From positions 4,525,824-4,589,823 of the forward strand of contig JAZAYU010000019.1 in assembly GCA_038501625.1 (NCBI GenBank): a stretch of 64,000 bases of DNA. Direction: 5' to 3'. Source of the DNA: Corbicula japonica (taxonomy: Eukaryota; Mollusca; Bivalvia; Venerida; Cyrenidae). This document shows positions 50,401-57,672 of the stretch, piece after piece (the first letter of the stretch is position 1; each line of letters starts with the position of its first letter). Below the pieces are notes generated by a model. It saw nothing but the letters and a program-made list of their open reading frames with translations, ran no database searches and was not told the origin of the DNA. The position numbers and the translations under genes were made by a program.

Positions 50401-53400
50401 AAAAACATTGCGCAAATGTACTCACGAACATATGTTTAAAGTTTCAAGTCGATATCTTGAAAACTGTCGACGTAGTTAGTTTAGAAGTTTGCATAACAGG
50501 ATTTTGTTAAATCATGTCCCCTGCAAAAATAATGGACTGATCCAAACGAAAAATATGTCACGCACATCTACACTTCAAGCCGAACATATGTATCAAGTTT
50601 CAAGTCAATATCTTAAAAACTGTAGAAGTAGTTCGTGTCACAAGATTTTGTTAAATCGTGCTCCCCTCCGAAAAATAATGGACTGATCTACATGAGAGAA
50701 AAAAAAATTTGCGCAAATGTACTCACGAACTTATGTTTAAAGTTTCAAGTCGATATCTTGAAAACTGTTGACATAGTAAGTGTAGAAGTTTGCATAACAT
50801 GATTTTGTTAAATCATGTCCCCTGCAAAAAATAATGGACTGATCCACACGAAAAATATGTCACGCACATCTACACTTCATGCTGAACATATGTATCAAAT
50901 TTCAAGTCAATATCTTAAAAACTGTAGAAGTAGTTCGTGTCACAAGATTTTGTTGAATCATGCTCCCCTGCTAAAAACTAATGGACTGATCCACATGAAA
51001 CAAGGTATGTCATGGAAATCTACTCACAAACGTATGTTTAAAGTTTGAAAACTGGAGAAGTAGTTTGCATCAAAAGATTTTAAATAAAAGATTTTGTTAA
51101 ATAATGCTCACCTGCAAAAAATAATGGACTGATCCACAAAAAACTATGTCGCTGACATACACACTTCATGCAGAACATACAATTTTAGTTTAAAGTCTTA
51201 TATCTTAAAAACTGTAGAAGTTTGCATAACAGGATTTTGTTAAATCATGTCCCCTTCAAAAAATAATGGACTAATCCACAGGAAAAGTATGTCACGCACA
51301 TCTACACTTCCTGCCTAACATATGTACCAAGTTTCATATCAATATCTTAAAAACTGTAGAAGTAGTTTGCGTCACAAGATTTTATTAAATTGTGCTCCCA
51401 TCCGAAAAATAATGGACTGATCCAGATGAAAAAAAAAATTTGCGCAAATGTACTGTATGATACATATGTTTAAAGTATCAAGTCGATATCTTGAAAACTG
51501 TTGACGTAGTAAGTGTAGAAGTTTGCATAACACTATTTTGTTAAATCACGTCCCTGCAAAAATAATGGACTGATCCACACGAAAAATATGTCACGCACAT
51601 CTACACTTCATGCCGAACATATATTTCAAGTTTCAAGTCAATATCTTAAAAACTGAAGAAGTAGTTCGCATCACAAGATTTAGAAGTTTGCATAACACGA
51701 TTTTGTTCAATCATGTCCCCTGCAAAAAATAATGGACTAATCCACACGAAAAATATGTCACGCACATCTAGACTTCATGCCGAACATGTGTATCAAGTTT
51801 CAAGTCAATATCTTAAAAACTGTAGAAGTAGTTCGCGTCACAAGATTTTGTTAAATCGTGCTCCCCTCCGAAAAATAATGGACTGATCCGCATGAGAAAA
51901 AAAATAGTTCGTGCAAAAGTTTCAAGTCGATATCTTGAAAACTGTTGACGCTGTAAGTGCCACAGACAGACCGCCCAACGAACCAACGAACCAACCGGAT
52001 GATGACTCCTATATACCCCCTATACTTCGTATGCGGGGGTATAATAACCTACTCCGCAATATTTTCATATTTGCCGTGTTCGGTGGCTTTCATCCAGATT
52101 CAATGCAGAAAATGAATCGGACAACACGATAACAATGTTAATGGCTAAATCGGTGTTCTCTCTTCTAGGTAATGAAGACTTGGACAACACGAGAACAATG
52201 TTAATGGCTAACTCGGTGTTCTGTCCATGAACAGGCCCAATAAAACCTAGCCTGCAATATATTTATATTTGTCATGTTCGGTGGCTTTCAAACTTCCCTT
52301 TTCACCTATTGTAGGTAATGAAGACTTGGACAACACGAGAACAATGTTAATGGCAAACCCGATGTTCTGTCTTGTAAAAAAATACTTGACAACATGATAT
52401 CAATGTTAATGGCTAACTCTGTGTTCTGTCTTTAAGTTAATGGAGAATTTGACAAAACGATAACAATTTTAATGACAAACTCATTGTATTGAAAACTTTG
52501 ACAACACGATAACAATGTTATTGGCTAACTCGGTATTCTGTCTCGTGGTTTATGGAGTGGACAACACGATTACAATGTTAATGTCTAACGCGGTATTCTG
52601 TCTTGTAGTTTATGGAGTGTTGGACAACACGATAACTTAGTTAATGGCTAACTCTATGTTCTGTCTTTTAATTTATGGAGTGTTGGACAACACGATGACA
52701 ATGTTAATGGCTAACTCTGTGTTCTGTCTTTTAATTTATGGAATGTTGGACAACACGATAACTTAGTTAATGGCCTACTCTGTGTTCTGTCTTCTAGTGT
52801 ATGGATTGTTGGACAACACGATGACAATATTAATGGCTAACTCTGTGTTCTGTCTTGTAGTTTATGGAGTGTTGGACAACACGATAACTTAGTTAATGGC
52901 TAACTCTGTGTTCTGTCTTGTAGTTTATGGAGTGTTGGACAACACGATGACACCGTTAATGGCAAACTCTGTGTTCTGTCTCTTAATTTATGGAGTGTTG
53001 GACAACACGATGACAATGTTAATGGCTAACTCTGTATTCTGTCTTGTAGTTTATGGAGTGTTGGACAACACGATGACACCATTAATGGCAAACTCTGTGT
53101 TCTGTCTTTTAATTTATGGAGTGTTGGACAACACGATGACACCGTTAATGGCAAACTCTGTGTTCTGTCTTTTAATCTATGGAGTGTTGGACAACACGAT
53201 GACAATGTTAATGGCTAACTCTGTGTTCTGTCTTTTAATTTATGGAGTGTTGGACAACACGATGACAATGTTAATGGCTAACTCTTTATTGTGCCTTATA
53301 GTTTACGGAGTGTTGGACAACACGATAACAATGTTAATGGCTAATTGTAGTTTATGGAGTGTTGGACAACACAATGACAATGTTAATGGCTAATTGTAGT

Positions 53401-55328
53401 TTATGGAGTGTTGGAAAACACGATGATAATGTTAATGTCTAACGCGGTATTCTGTCTTGTAGTTTATGGAGTGTTGGACAACACGATAACAATGTTAATG
53501 GCTAACTCTGTGATCTGTCTTTTAATTTATGGAGTGTTGGACAACACGATGACAATGTTAATGGCCAACTCTGTATTCTGTCTTGTAGTTTATGGAGTGT
53601 TGGACAACACGATGACACCGGTAATGGCTTACTCTGTGTTCTGTCTTCTAGTGTATGGATTGTTGGACAACACGATGACAATGTTAATGGCTAACTCTGT
53701 ATTCTGTCTTGTAGTTTATGAAGTGTTGGACAACACTCCATAACTATGTTAATTTAACTCGGTATTCTGTCTTGTAGTTTATGGAGTGTTGGACAACACT
53801 CCATAACAATGTTAATGGCTAACTCGGTATTCTGTCTTGTAGTTAATGTAGTGTTGGACAACACGATAACGATATTTATGGCTAACTCGGTATTCTGTCT
53901 TGTAGTTTATGGAGTGTTGGACAACACGATAACAATGTTAATGGCTAACTCTGTGTTCTTTCTTGTAGGTATTGAAGACTTGGATAACACGATAACAATG
54001 TTAATGGCGAACCCGGTGTTCATGGCCGGTCTGCTGGCTTGTTTCTTTGACAACACGATGCCAGGTAATTTAAATTGTCAATTAGTGGCTCGAGTGGGTA
54101 TAAACGATTAGTCTTAAAAAACCTCCACTCCATGCAAATTGTAACTGGTCAAACAAGCGAACGATGCATGAAAGTATATGTAAGAAATGTAGCTTGCCCT
54201 TGTTAAACCTTTCTTTATGGAATTATGGCTTCTACATGTACTCGTACATGTATGTTATGGGCGAGCAGTGTAGATCCCGTCAGCTTGCACGTCCGTTTCG
54301 TCTGACCAGGATCTTAACAGTTCGCTTTAGATTCATTGGGTAATTTCTTGCCAAAAAGCGAACAATGTAGATCTAGATTAGACGCCACGTATGGTTCTAA
54401 ACTGGTCACATATGTGATAAAAGACGGTTTACACTGGTCGCATATTTGATTACAGACGATTTGGTGGAGTTGACCTTGACACTTGCTTACATGAGAGACT
54501 ATTAAAGTGCTACCAAATAACGCATTCTCTCACAAGTTAAAAAAAGTGTTTTAAGGGGGTTCTCATGGAAAAATCATTCTGACATCAAATACAAGGAATG
54601 ACAATCGTACAAACCTATTTTCAGGTGTTTGGCACGCATATATCAAAATATGTGTAATACAATGCATTACCATTACCGTATGTCCGTGAATTTTGGTCAA
54701 ACAATTGATATTGTTTTGAGGCATAGGCTGAAGAAAGCTTCTTTGTGAAAATAAATTGGACAGCTCAGATCAGCACGGACTGATTTGGGTCTAAACTAGT
54801 CTTGCTGTTTAAGGAAGTATTTATTCTGACGTTTTCAAGATACTGTGGTATCATTCAGTTTCGCGGGGTCAAATTTCGCGCTAAATGCATAAATGACATT
54901 CTCGTGCGGGTATAAATTTGCCCACTTGTACTATTTTCATTAGTTTAAATAATATGATTGTTCTAGGGTTTGATTTTGTGCATTTTTTTCTAGAGCGAAT
55001 ACGCGTAAATTGCACCCGCGCGAAATATGATACGATAGTACTCATACTTCACTTACGAACGTGTATATCATCAAAAAGCATGTGCATTAATACACGTCAT
55101 TTGTGCATAGGTACACGAAAAGAGCGAGGTCTGGAAGCATGGCAGGAAGAACTCAAAGCCGGCGACGACGAATCGTCACTGGAGAAAGTGCCTTTGAAAA
55201 CTGAAAGGGCGGAGAAATTGGCCAAGACTATCTATATTATACCGTACTTCAACCGAGTTCTTCGCCGGCTCAGGGGGTGTGGGTATCTGCCTGTCTGTCC
55301 GAGGTACGATCCCAAGCTGGATGACTGA
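31285..55328 (+). CDS. SLC23 family nucleobase/ascorbate transporter
   Basis: This is a multi-pass plasma-membrane transporter of the NAT/SLC23 family, whose vertebrate members import ascorbate (SLC23A1/2) with sodium; other members carry nucleobases. Thirteen exons with matching phases give about 631 residues: 31285-31404, 35050-35220, 35529-35686, 36065-36171, 37263-37300, 38502-38683, 39514-39634, 40285-40441, 41991-42244, 43101-43242, 43968-44099, 53969-54064 and 55111-55328. Family marks: the QH pair in helix 1 (FALQHGLL), LPLYQGPTATYVTP, SIGDYYAC, APPPPKHAVNRGI, the NAT signature as GGNIGAIGITR, and LSNLQFINLNSRRNM with AINTG. Substrate is not decidable: the usual E of ESxGDY is D, and the first signature residue is G instead of Q/E/P. 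Intron 11 (9.9 kb) hosts an antisense GPCR and a tandem array derived from exon 12. Confidence 0.95.
31476..31944 (-). mobile_element. 469-bp foldback transposon, copy 1 (family D)
   Basis: The terminal inverted repeat is tacttaaggactttgaaaac, continuing gcacccttgggataagtgta. TA lies outside both ends. An inner hairpin pairs agtaaccctgaaatcaaaag with cttttgattttagggttact. It lies in SLC23 intron 1, 72 bp after exon 1. A 76-residue open stretch inside is identical in translation to that of the copy at 40818 but has no known relative. Confidence 0.9.
32338..32430. repeat. Compound trinucleotide microsatellite
   Basis: Runs of tta, gat, ttg and gat follow one another. A poly-C run at about 32203-32220 lies just upstream. 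Confidence 0.9.
32692..32903. mobile_element. Family F MITE
   Basis: tgctgtggcatcatttaatt, tcgcggagatcaaat at the left; gcaaaataaaattaagatat, cacata at the right. Confidence 0.75.
33521..33795. mobile_element. Two family B foldbacks in tandem
   Basis: The first (33521-33643) has lost its centre; the second (33645-33795) is centred on ggctggtcgccatatcggcc. Both lie in SLC23 intron 1, next to the coding relic at 33.8-34.2 kb. Confidence 0.8.
33790..34157 (-). pseudogene. Frameshifted or split coding relic, unknown family
   Basis: On the minus strand one open frame reads MIYQRVRFRSHAFHLTSN through FVGQFPWAAVIADDRLVYF and stops near 33924. An overlapping frame continues as NFTVIGTLHDSEHKTCHRQQ and then NPKQPALYSLVDELRLN. 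The change of frame falls near a GGTGGTGGG run, so this is either a single-gene relic with a frameshift or two exons with a hidden junction. FTVIGTLHDSE resembles FTFFGTLCDSE in the exon at 28636-28735 with different third bases, which argues for protein-level selection at some time. A foldback element abuts the 3' side. It lies antisense in SLC23 intron 1. Confidence 0.35.
34555..34635. repeat. GAC/GAA/GAT microsatellite
   Basis: gacgacgacgacgaaaaaga, agaagaagaa and gatgatgatg give an acidic open stretch on plus and a Phe/Val stretch on minus; neither is a gene. Confidence 0.9.
35050..35220 (+). CDS. SLC23 exon 2
   Basis: It lies between acceptor ttgtttcag and donor gtaacc. It starts TGDKNEQNGTAIHSDG and ends DNPPIPLTLGFALQ, which begins transmembrane helix 1. 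Confidence 0.92.
35529..35686 (+). CDS. SLC23 exon 3
   Basis: It lies between acceptor cacttttag and donor gtaaga. It encodes HGLLSLSRSLSTSLLVADIL and later TTMFMSGLCTFLQNSIGIR, covering helices 1-3. The Q|H junction of the conserved QH pair falls at this splice site. Confidence 0.94.
35745..35970. repeat. GAT/GGT-rich microsatellite in SLC23 intron 3
   Basis: An imperfect (gatgat/ggtgat)n tract of about 220 bp starts 60 bp after the exon 3 donor. The methionine-rich open stretch it opens is an artefact. Confidence 0.9.
36065..36171 (+). CDS. SLC23 exon 4
   Basis: It follows acceptor tcttacag and ends at gtaaga. It encodes LPLYQGPTATYVTPLIALMA then LPAWSC, equivalent to LPLFQASAFAFLAP in human SVCTs. 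Confidence 0.94.
36262..36505. mobile_element. Family E MITE (cacggg / gacgtca)
   Basis: gcgcgtcacgggaaaa opens it, gctgacgtcagttcttgaaa and tgacgtcataaa follow, and tcttcccttgac closes it. It directly adjoins a family C copy. Confidence 0.65.
36510..36948 (+). mobile_element. Family C foldback
   Basis: ttacacttcaacttcatcct to catactcaatcctt, in opposite orientation to the 27.3-kb copy. It shares ttattggacgttgcacgatg and gacgtcgccgagcacgcacg. It lies in SLC23 intron 4. Confidence 0.85.
37263..37300 (+). CDS. SLC23 exon 5 (38 nt)
   Basis: It lies between acceptor cattttcag and donor gtgagt. It encodes ANETISVETKIQR, the loop before the I-Q-G-A-like segment of the next exon. The small size is supported by exact phase continuity. 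Confidence 0.88.
38165..38232 (-). repeat. tRNA-Gly-like pseudogene or SINE head
   Basis: Minus strand reads tggtgtaatggt (A-box-like), an anticodon-loop region ctcgcatgccacgcaggcga with GCC, and ggttcgattct (B box). T and acceptor stems have mismatches, so it is a decayed tRNA or SINE. It lies in SLC23 intron 5. Confidence 0.55.
38502..38683 (+). CDS. SLC23 exon 6
   Basis: It lies between acceptor aacttttag and donor gtgagt. It encodes LEGSLMIAGALHMLVGMLGI, then FIGPITVVPALTLMALYVF, matching the IGPLTVTPTVSLIGLSVF helix pair of SVCTs. Confidence 0.95.
39172..39228 (+). ncRNA. Hammerhead-ribozyme-like motif in SLC23 intron 6
   Basis: The core CTGAAGA (39185-39191) is followed by a hairpin GAGT/ACTC (39193-39196, 39204-39207) and GAAA (39208-39211). 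ACGCGT (39211-39216) then supplies a two-pair, self-complementary stem III and a GTA cleavage triplet ending at 39217. Flanks pair as stem I: TTCAC with GTGAA, and, past an internal loop, CAATA with TATTG. This is the layout of minimal type I hammerheads described in Penelope-like retroelements and retrozymes. One extra A (39192) sits between core and stem II, so activity is doubtful. The orientation is sense to SLC23. Confidence 0.5.
39514..39634 (+). CDS. SLC23 exon 7
   Basis: It lies between acceptor ttttttccag and donor gtaagt. It encodes TVSVALLLSFYLGKRRTPIL and SRGFHIRWSLFHRMFS. Confidence 0.93.
40285..40441 (+). CDS. SLC23 exon 8
   Basis: It follows acceptor tttatag and ends before gttagt. 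It encodes ILIATIVGWVVSWIITAAGG, an extracellular-type loop with ARTDSRTYII, and ends IFPYPG (compare RIPYPC in SVCTs). Confidence 0.94.
40818..41286 (+). mobile_element. 469-bp foldback transposon, copy 2 (family D)
   Basis: It has the same length and nearly the same sequence as copy 1, but inverted. It lies in SLC23 intron 8. Termini and TA flanks are preserved. Confidence 0.9.
41991..42244 (+). CDS. SLC23 exon 9 (substrate-site region)
   Basis: It follows acceptor ctctttatag and ends at gtaagt. It encodes the DSIGDYYACVKV motif, APPPPKHAVNRGIAVEG, and the NAT signature GGNIGAIGITR. These are the segments that line the substrate site in the family. Confidence 0.96.
42252..42556. mobile_element. 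Family E MITE
   Basis: gagccgggaaaaacagg to cttttcccatggcgcgctc; shares gttgacgtcagttcttgaca and cgtgcatttcgcggtaaaaa. It starts only a few bases after the SLC23 exon 9 donor. Confidence 0.7.
43101..43242 (+). CDS. SLC23 exon 10
   Basis: It follows acceptor ttgttcgcag and ends at gtactt. It encodes VASLRVFQVLGLLFMVLGVI, then IPYSVIGGLQIINFGVLAG, helices 9-10. Confidence 0.95.
43968..44099 (+). CDS. SLC23 exon 11
   Basis: It follows acceptor cttttacag and ends at gtgatg. It encodes VMLSNLQFINLNSRRNMSII and ends KTTKNAINTG, matching LSNLQFVDMNSSRN and GAINTG in SVCTs. Confidence 0.95.
45045..45240 (+). repeat. tRNA-derived SINE
   Basis: tagctcaatcggctg (A box) and gcgggttcgctcccag (B box) are followed by gaggcaatatgcaac. 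A second B-box piece, agcgggttcgctccctt with gaggcaatgtc, lies at 45377. Confidence 0.6.
45554..46615 (-). CDS. Rhodopsin-class G-protein-coupled receptor, orphan
   Basis: A single uninterrupted 353-residue frame begins at ATG 46613-46615 and ends in TAA/TAG region at 45554. It has seven hydrophobic segments. The N-tail carries four sequons (NLT, NNS, NST, NLS). Helix 1 has GN (GTFGNLLIITVL), helix 2 LAAADL, helix 3 ends ITLERLLAM (ER replaces DR of DRY), and helix 6 has FFICTGP. Helix 7 has NNAVNFLLY, in which NPxxY becomes NFLLY. Cysteines before helix 3 (IACYF) and in loop 2 (IQICTT) fit the usual disulfide. It looks like a lophotrochozoan neuropeptide-like or orphan receptor; the ligand cannot be told. 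It is nested, antisense, in SLC23 intron 11. Confidence 0.92.
   Translation of the reverse strand: MGNLTINNSTMDNLSTTDHPEKYIEYRIFIKLWEIIPPLLILFGTFGNLLIITVLLKKKNRKSATTLYQAALAAADLITLWSGLLCEWIYYVFDVEVKDTSLIACYFQPFLMYLGMECSAWFLVVITLERLLAMCIPLKVKLLCSNILAAVVILCLVCVLSILNIHWFIGFRIESFNKTDGSDIQICTTKTFDYGKFLVHTWSWIHLCVYSLVPMAILLVCNMSIIYILLKKTQLQIQLEGNSTKNTRNSRTYSQLTRYLILLNVVFFICTGPISVYFVAFDSLVLAVESMHDFAVFRLWNVVVNLLCYTNNAVNFLLYVLSGSQFRKKVLTVFCYRNISIGCKNSVYFVNQS
46683..46805 (-). repeat. 33-bp tandem repeats in the GPCR 5' leader
   Basis: About four units of roughly 33 bp share the core cacaggttccaggctc (plus strand) followed by ttctttgttca. They lie in the leader exon just upstream of the start codon. 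On the minus strand they supply upstream ATGs; one opens a 22-codon upstream reading frame starting MYEQRRSLQP that ends before the main ATG. Confidence 0.8.
46804..47497 (-). other. Predicted 5'UTR intron of the GPCR gene
   Basis: On the minus strand, a strong donor ttgcag|gtaaga lies at 47498/47497 and a clean acceptor gtgatttcag|agcc at 46804/46803. Splicing would join a short non-coding exon (about 47498-47537) to the exon holding the coding frame. A foldback element of the 470-bp family fills most of the intron. Confidence 0.55.
46933..47366 (+). mobile_element. Family C foldback in the GPCR 5'UTR intron
   Basis: tttacacctcaacttcgtcc opens it; it shares attggacgttgcacaatg and gacgtcgccgagcacgcacg. 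It ends at the inverted atcgatatttgatg motif. Confidence 0.85.
47559..47567 (-). promoter_or_regulatory. TATA box, GPCR promoter candidate
   Basis: TATATAAGG on the minus strand lies about 60 bp upstream of the predicted 5'UTR donor. Transcription would start near 47535, leaving a leader exon of about 40 nt. Confidence 0.5.
48640..48890 (+). repeat. Outlying copies of the exon-12-derived repeat
   Basis: Fragments with atgttaatggctaactcgg and ttttaggtaat lie here, each followed by a unit tgtccatgaacaggctcaat. They are separated from the main array by the 48.9-52.0 kb element, which seems to have landed inside the array. Confidence 0.7.
48886..52033. mobile_element. 3.1-kb element carrying a ~147-bp satellite array
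   Basis: The left end reads ctagagctatcactgaagg and then taatacccccgcaatac; the right end reads gtatgcgggggtataata, an inverted match to the latter. The body is a tandem array. The flanks (gaacaggctaaata and aacctactccgcaatatttt) are the two halves of a repeat found intact at 48720 and 52220, so the element interrupted it. Superfamily is not clear. Confidence 0.6.
49080..51960. repeat. ~147-bp satellite-like tandem array, about 19 units
   Basis: Units share aaaaataatggactgatcca, aaaaatatgtc, gaacatatgt, atatcttaaaaactgtagaa and ttttgttaaatc. The phrase aataatgga-ctgat recurs at spacings of 137-163 bp, mostly 141-154, from 49121 to 51880. The reading frames it opens are by-products of the repeat. 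Confidence 0.88.
52130..53968 (+). repeat. 63-bp tandem array derived from SLC23 exon 12 and its acceptor
   Basis: About 28 units run up to exon 12. Unit phase is exactly 63 bp over most of 52621-53983. Each unit reads roughly tgtcttgtag, then tttatggagtgttggac, aacacgatgacaatgttaat, ggctaactctgtgttc. The second part is the first ~50 nt of exon 12 (LDNTITMLMANPVF) and the first part is its splice acceptor. Units encode NSVFCLVVYGVLDNTMTMLMA (21 residues) and remain open for up to seven or more units. Early units (52.1-52.5 kb) are more diverged and are interspersed with a second ~100-bp repeat. Confidence 0.93.
53969..54064 (+). CDS. SLC23 exon 12 (source of the upstream tandem array)
   Basis: It follows acceptor ctttcttgtag and ends at gtaatt. 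It encodes IEDLDNTITMLMANPVFMAG then LLACFFDNTMPG, matching the IEVLDQILTVLLTTEMFVGG and LDNTVPG stretch of SVCTs. Its first ~50 nt plus its acceptor are the template of the 63-bp repeats lying just upstream. Confidence 0.94.
54205..54430. mobile_element. Family A foldback, decayed, in SLC23 intron 12
   Basis: ttaaacctttctttatgga opens it; gagcagtgtagatcccgtc and atctagattagacgccacg are diverged inner arms. Confidence 0.55.
54842..55045. mobile_element. Family F MITE in SLC23 intron 12
   Basis: actgtggtatcattcagttt, cgcggggtcaaatttcgcgc at the left; cgcgaaatatgatacgatag at the right. It ends about 65 bp before the terminal exon. Confidence 0.75.
55111..55328 (+). CDS. SLC23 terminal exon
   Basis: It follows acceptor ttgtgcatag and runs to TGA. 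It encodes GTRKERGLEAWQEELKAGDD, then PYFNRVLRRLRGCGYLPVCP and a short acidic end. GTxxERG is the family's conserved post-helix motif. Confidence 0.93.
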
Positions 55329-55515
55329 CACGTGTCATACGTATAGGAGAACCTGATCTTTCTAAAATTAGAACATTGTCACATGAATCATTTGAAATAT
55401 TCATAGCATGGTTTGTCATTGACACGCGAACAATATTGTCACACGAACAATATCCATTTGAAATAATCATGACAATTTTTGTCAGACAAAATTTACGATT
55501 TAAGCTGTGGTATGA

Positions 55516-55762
55516 GGCGCATCACGGGAGAAAAGGTTTTTTCCGGAAGTGGATGTTATTCATTGAAATGACGTCATAAAGTTGAGCGGACGACACTTAT
55601 TATAACGCATTTCGCGGTAAAATCAAAACAACATAACATAGTCGAAATGCGTAACAAGATGAGGAAGCAATAGATAATTGCAAGTTCTTTACAAATATAG
55701 GTAAAGTACATGTAACAACAAAAATGGCAAAAAGTGACCGATCACACTTTTCCCGGGACGTT
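55516..55762. mobile_element. Family E MITE
   Basis: gcgcatcacgggagaaaag to cttttcccgggacgttc; shares aaatgacgtcataaa and cgcatttcgcggtaaaat. Confidence 0.72.
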
Positions 55763-57079
55763 CCCCCATAAGTTAGTAATATGTACCACAATACTAAAAA
55801 GAGAAATTAGCAACGTCATTTCAATAAAAAAAAATAGAAAAGGGGGAGATTTACAGTACCTTTTATAAACTGACACGATTGAATTAAAATGTACAAATTG
55901 CGTCAGTTTATAAACGGGCGTGGTAAAGTTAGCAGAATGGCAGACCAGCTGAATGAGAGTAAAAATATTTTTATTTTGCAAGCTGATTGGTCTGCCCAGT
56001 CTGCTGCCAAAATGAAAATGGTTTCATTCTGCTGGTCTGTCACTCTGCCAAACTTTACCGAGTTGTATAAACAAACCCGAGAGAAGCTGGTCTTAGTGCT
56101 TCCGTAAGGAAATTTGGAAATAATTCTTTGGGACTCTGAAAATGGCACATAGAATAAACAGAATAAAGCACACCTCTTCCGAGATATTGCAGGGATTAGG
56201 CGAAGAATGAATGTTGTTGTGTGTTTTGTAAGTAGGTTAGACAACAGTAATCCATTTCCCATAGACTCTCAGTATATTAAGCTTTATTTCCTACTCTGAA
56301 TTTGCTATTGGGCCAAGGCCTAAAATTCATATTTTTGAGAACAAAACTAGCCTGGAGACACCATAAAAACACAACCAAAATATAGCGTAACTGTAAACTT
56401 TTTCGTGACATGCGCTCGAAAACCACCACCTTCAACTACGCGCGACTTTAAGTTTTACTTTGTTCAAAATATTATCAATTTTTAAAGATAAAATTTTCAT
56501 ACACTTAAAATATAAATGCAAATGTTTTTTGCAACTTTATGCAATGTGCTTTAGCACATATCTATTTAATATTTTTATTCTGCTTTTGCATTTTCAACCA
56601 ATCGCTGAATTACTTTCTCTACTGATCCGCAAAATTGATTGGTTTCCGAGCCAGTCACTCAAAATGTTATTAGATTACGTTGGAAAGTGTGTTTTCATAG
56701 CTACTATTGTTTTCTTACATAACATGTAGTTCATATCTAAAGACAAACACATGTGTGCTTATGAAATTATTTGGTACATACACATGTAAATTGCGTATTT
56801 AAGTATTTACACTGTTTATAAAAAAAAGAAAACAAAATACATGTATGTTAAATAATTGTTTTAGAGTTCAATTTCAAACCTGTTCAGTCTATATTTCTTT
56901 TATAAAATGTTTAAACAATTTATCTAGTGTCAACTTTATTTTGATATTTTTTTACACTGTTGTTAAATATGACACAGCTTTGTCAAGCATCGAATTACAT
57001 GTACATGTATTTGTTTTGTAACATTGCAAAAAAATAAGTAACACTTCTTTAACATGTGGTGTTTTGTATAAATGTTATT

Positions 57080-57352
57080 TAGAAGTTGCCCTACATTTGT
57101 AACCAATCAGAAGCTATGAAAATTCAAATTCCTCAGTGATTTATTTCAATAGAAGTCCATTCTATGTTCTATTTTACAGTGAACAAAATAGATCTATCTA
57201 TTTTCAACTGCGCATGTGCATGGCTACAAATGTATGGCAACTTCTAAGTCGGATAGAGTCTATTAAGACGTTTCTATAGAAAATAGAAGCGTGCACTCGC
57301 TGCGCTCGTTTCGGCTTCTATTTTCTATAGAAACGTCTTAATAGACTCTATC
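57080..57352. repeat. Two foldbacks, one a perfect 40-bp hairpin
   Basis: Arms agaagttgccctacatttgt and acaaatgtatggcaacttct bound the first. The second pairs 57251-57290 (ggatagagtctattaagacg onward) with 57313-57352 without mismatch, around a GC-rich 22-nt loop cactcgctgcgctcg. Confidence 0.82.
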
Positions 57353-57429
57353 CTATACTTAACAGAAATACGCGTGTTTGATATAATTGTAATATGTGAA
57401 TATGATGAACATGTCGACAACTACATTTT

Positions 57430-57672
57430 GGGCACGTCACGGGAAAAGAGTCTTCGGACAGTTGACGTCAATCCTCGGAATGACGTCATTAATTTGAGCA
57501 GACGGCATGGCTTATTATACATTTCACGGTAAAAATAGCATAATATTGTCGAAATGTGTAGCACTCACTTTTTATTTTTGAAAAATTATAAGATAATTGA
57601 ATTTTTTTCTAAATAATAGTAACAACTAAATTGTCAAAGATGTGATTAAAAATACTTTTTCCCGTGACGTGT
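57430..57672. mobile_element. Family E MITE, best-preserved ends
   Basis: gggcacgtcacgggaaaag and ctttttcccgtgacgtg are inverted termini. The interior has acagttgacgtcaatcctcg and acatttcacggtaaaaat. Confidence 0.78.

Noticed and set aside
49090..51048. Several 65-77-residue frames with HKILLN and GLIHTK motifs
   Set aside because: They recur because the ~147-bp satellite unit recurs; no gene features.
48886..54000. CRISPR-like repeat arrays
   Set aside because: Units are contiguous with no unique spacers, in a spliced eukaryotic genome; they are ordinary tandem repeats.
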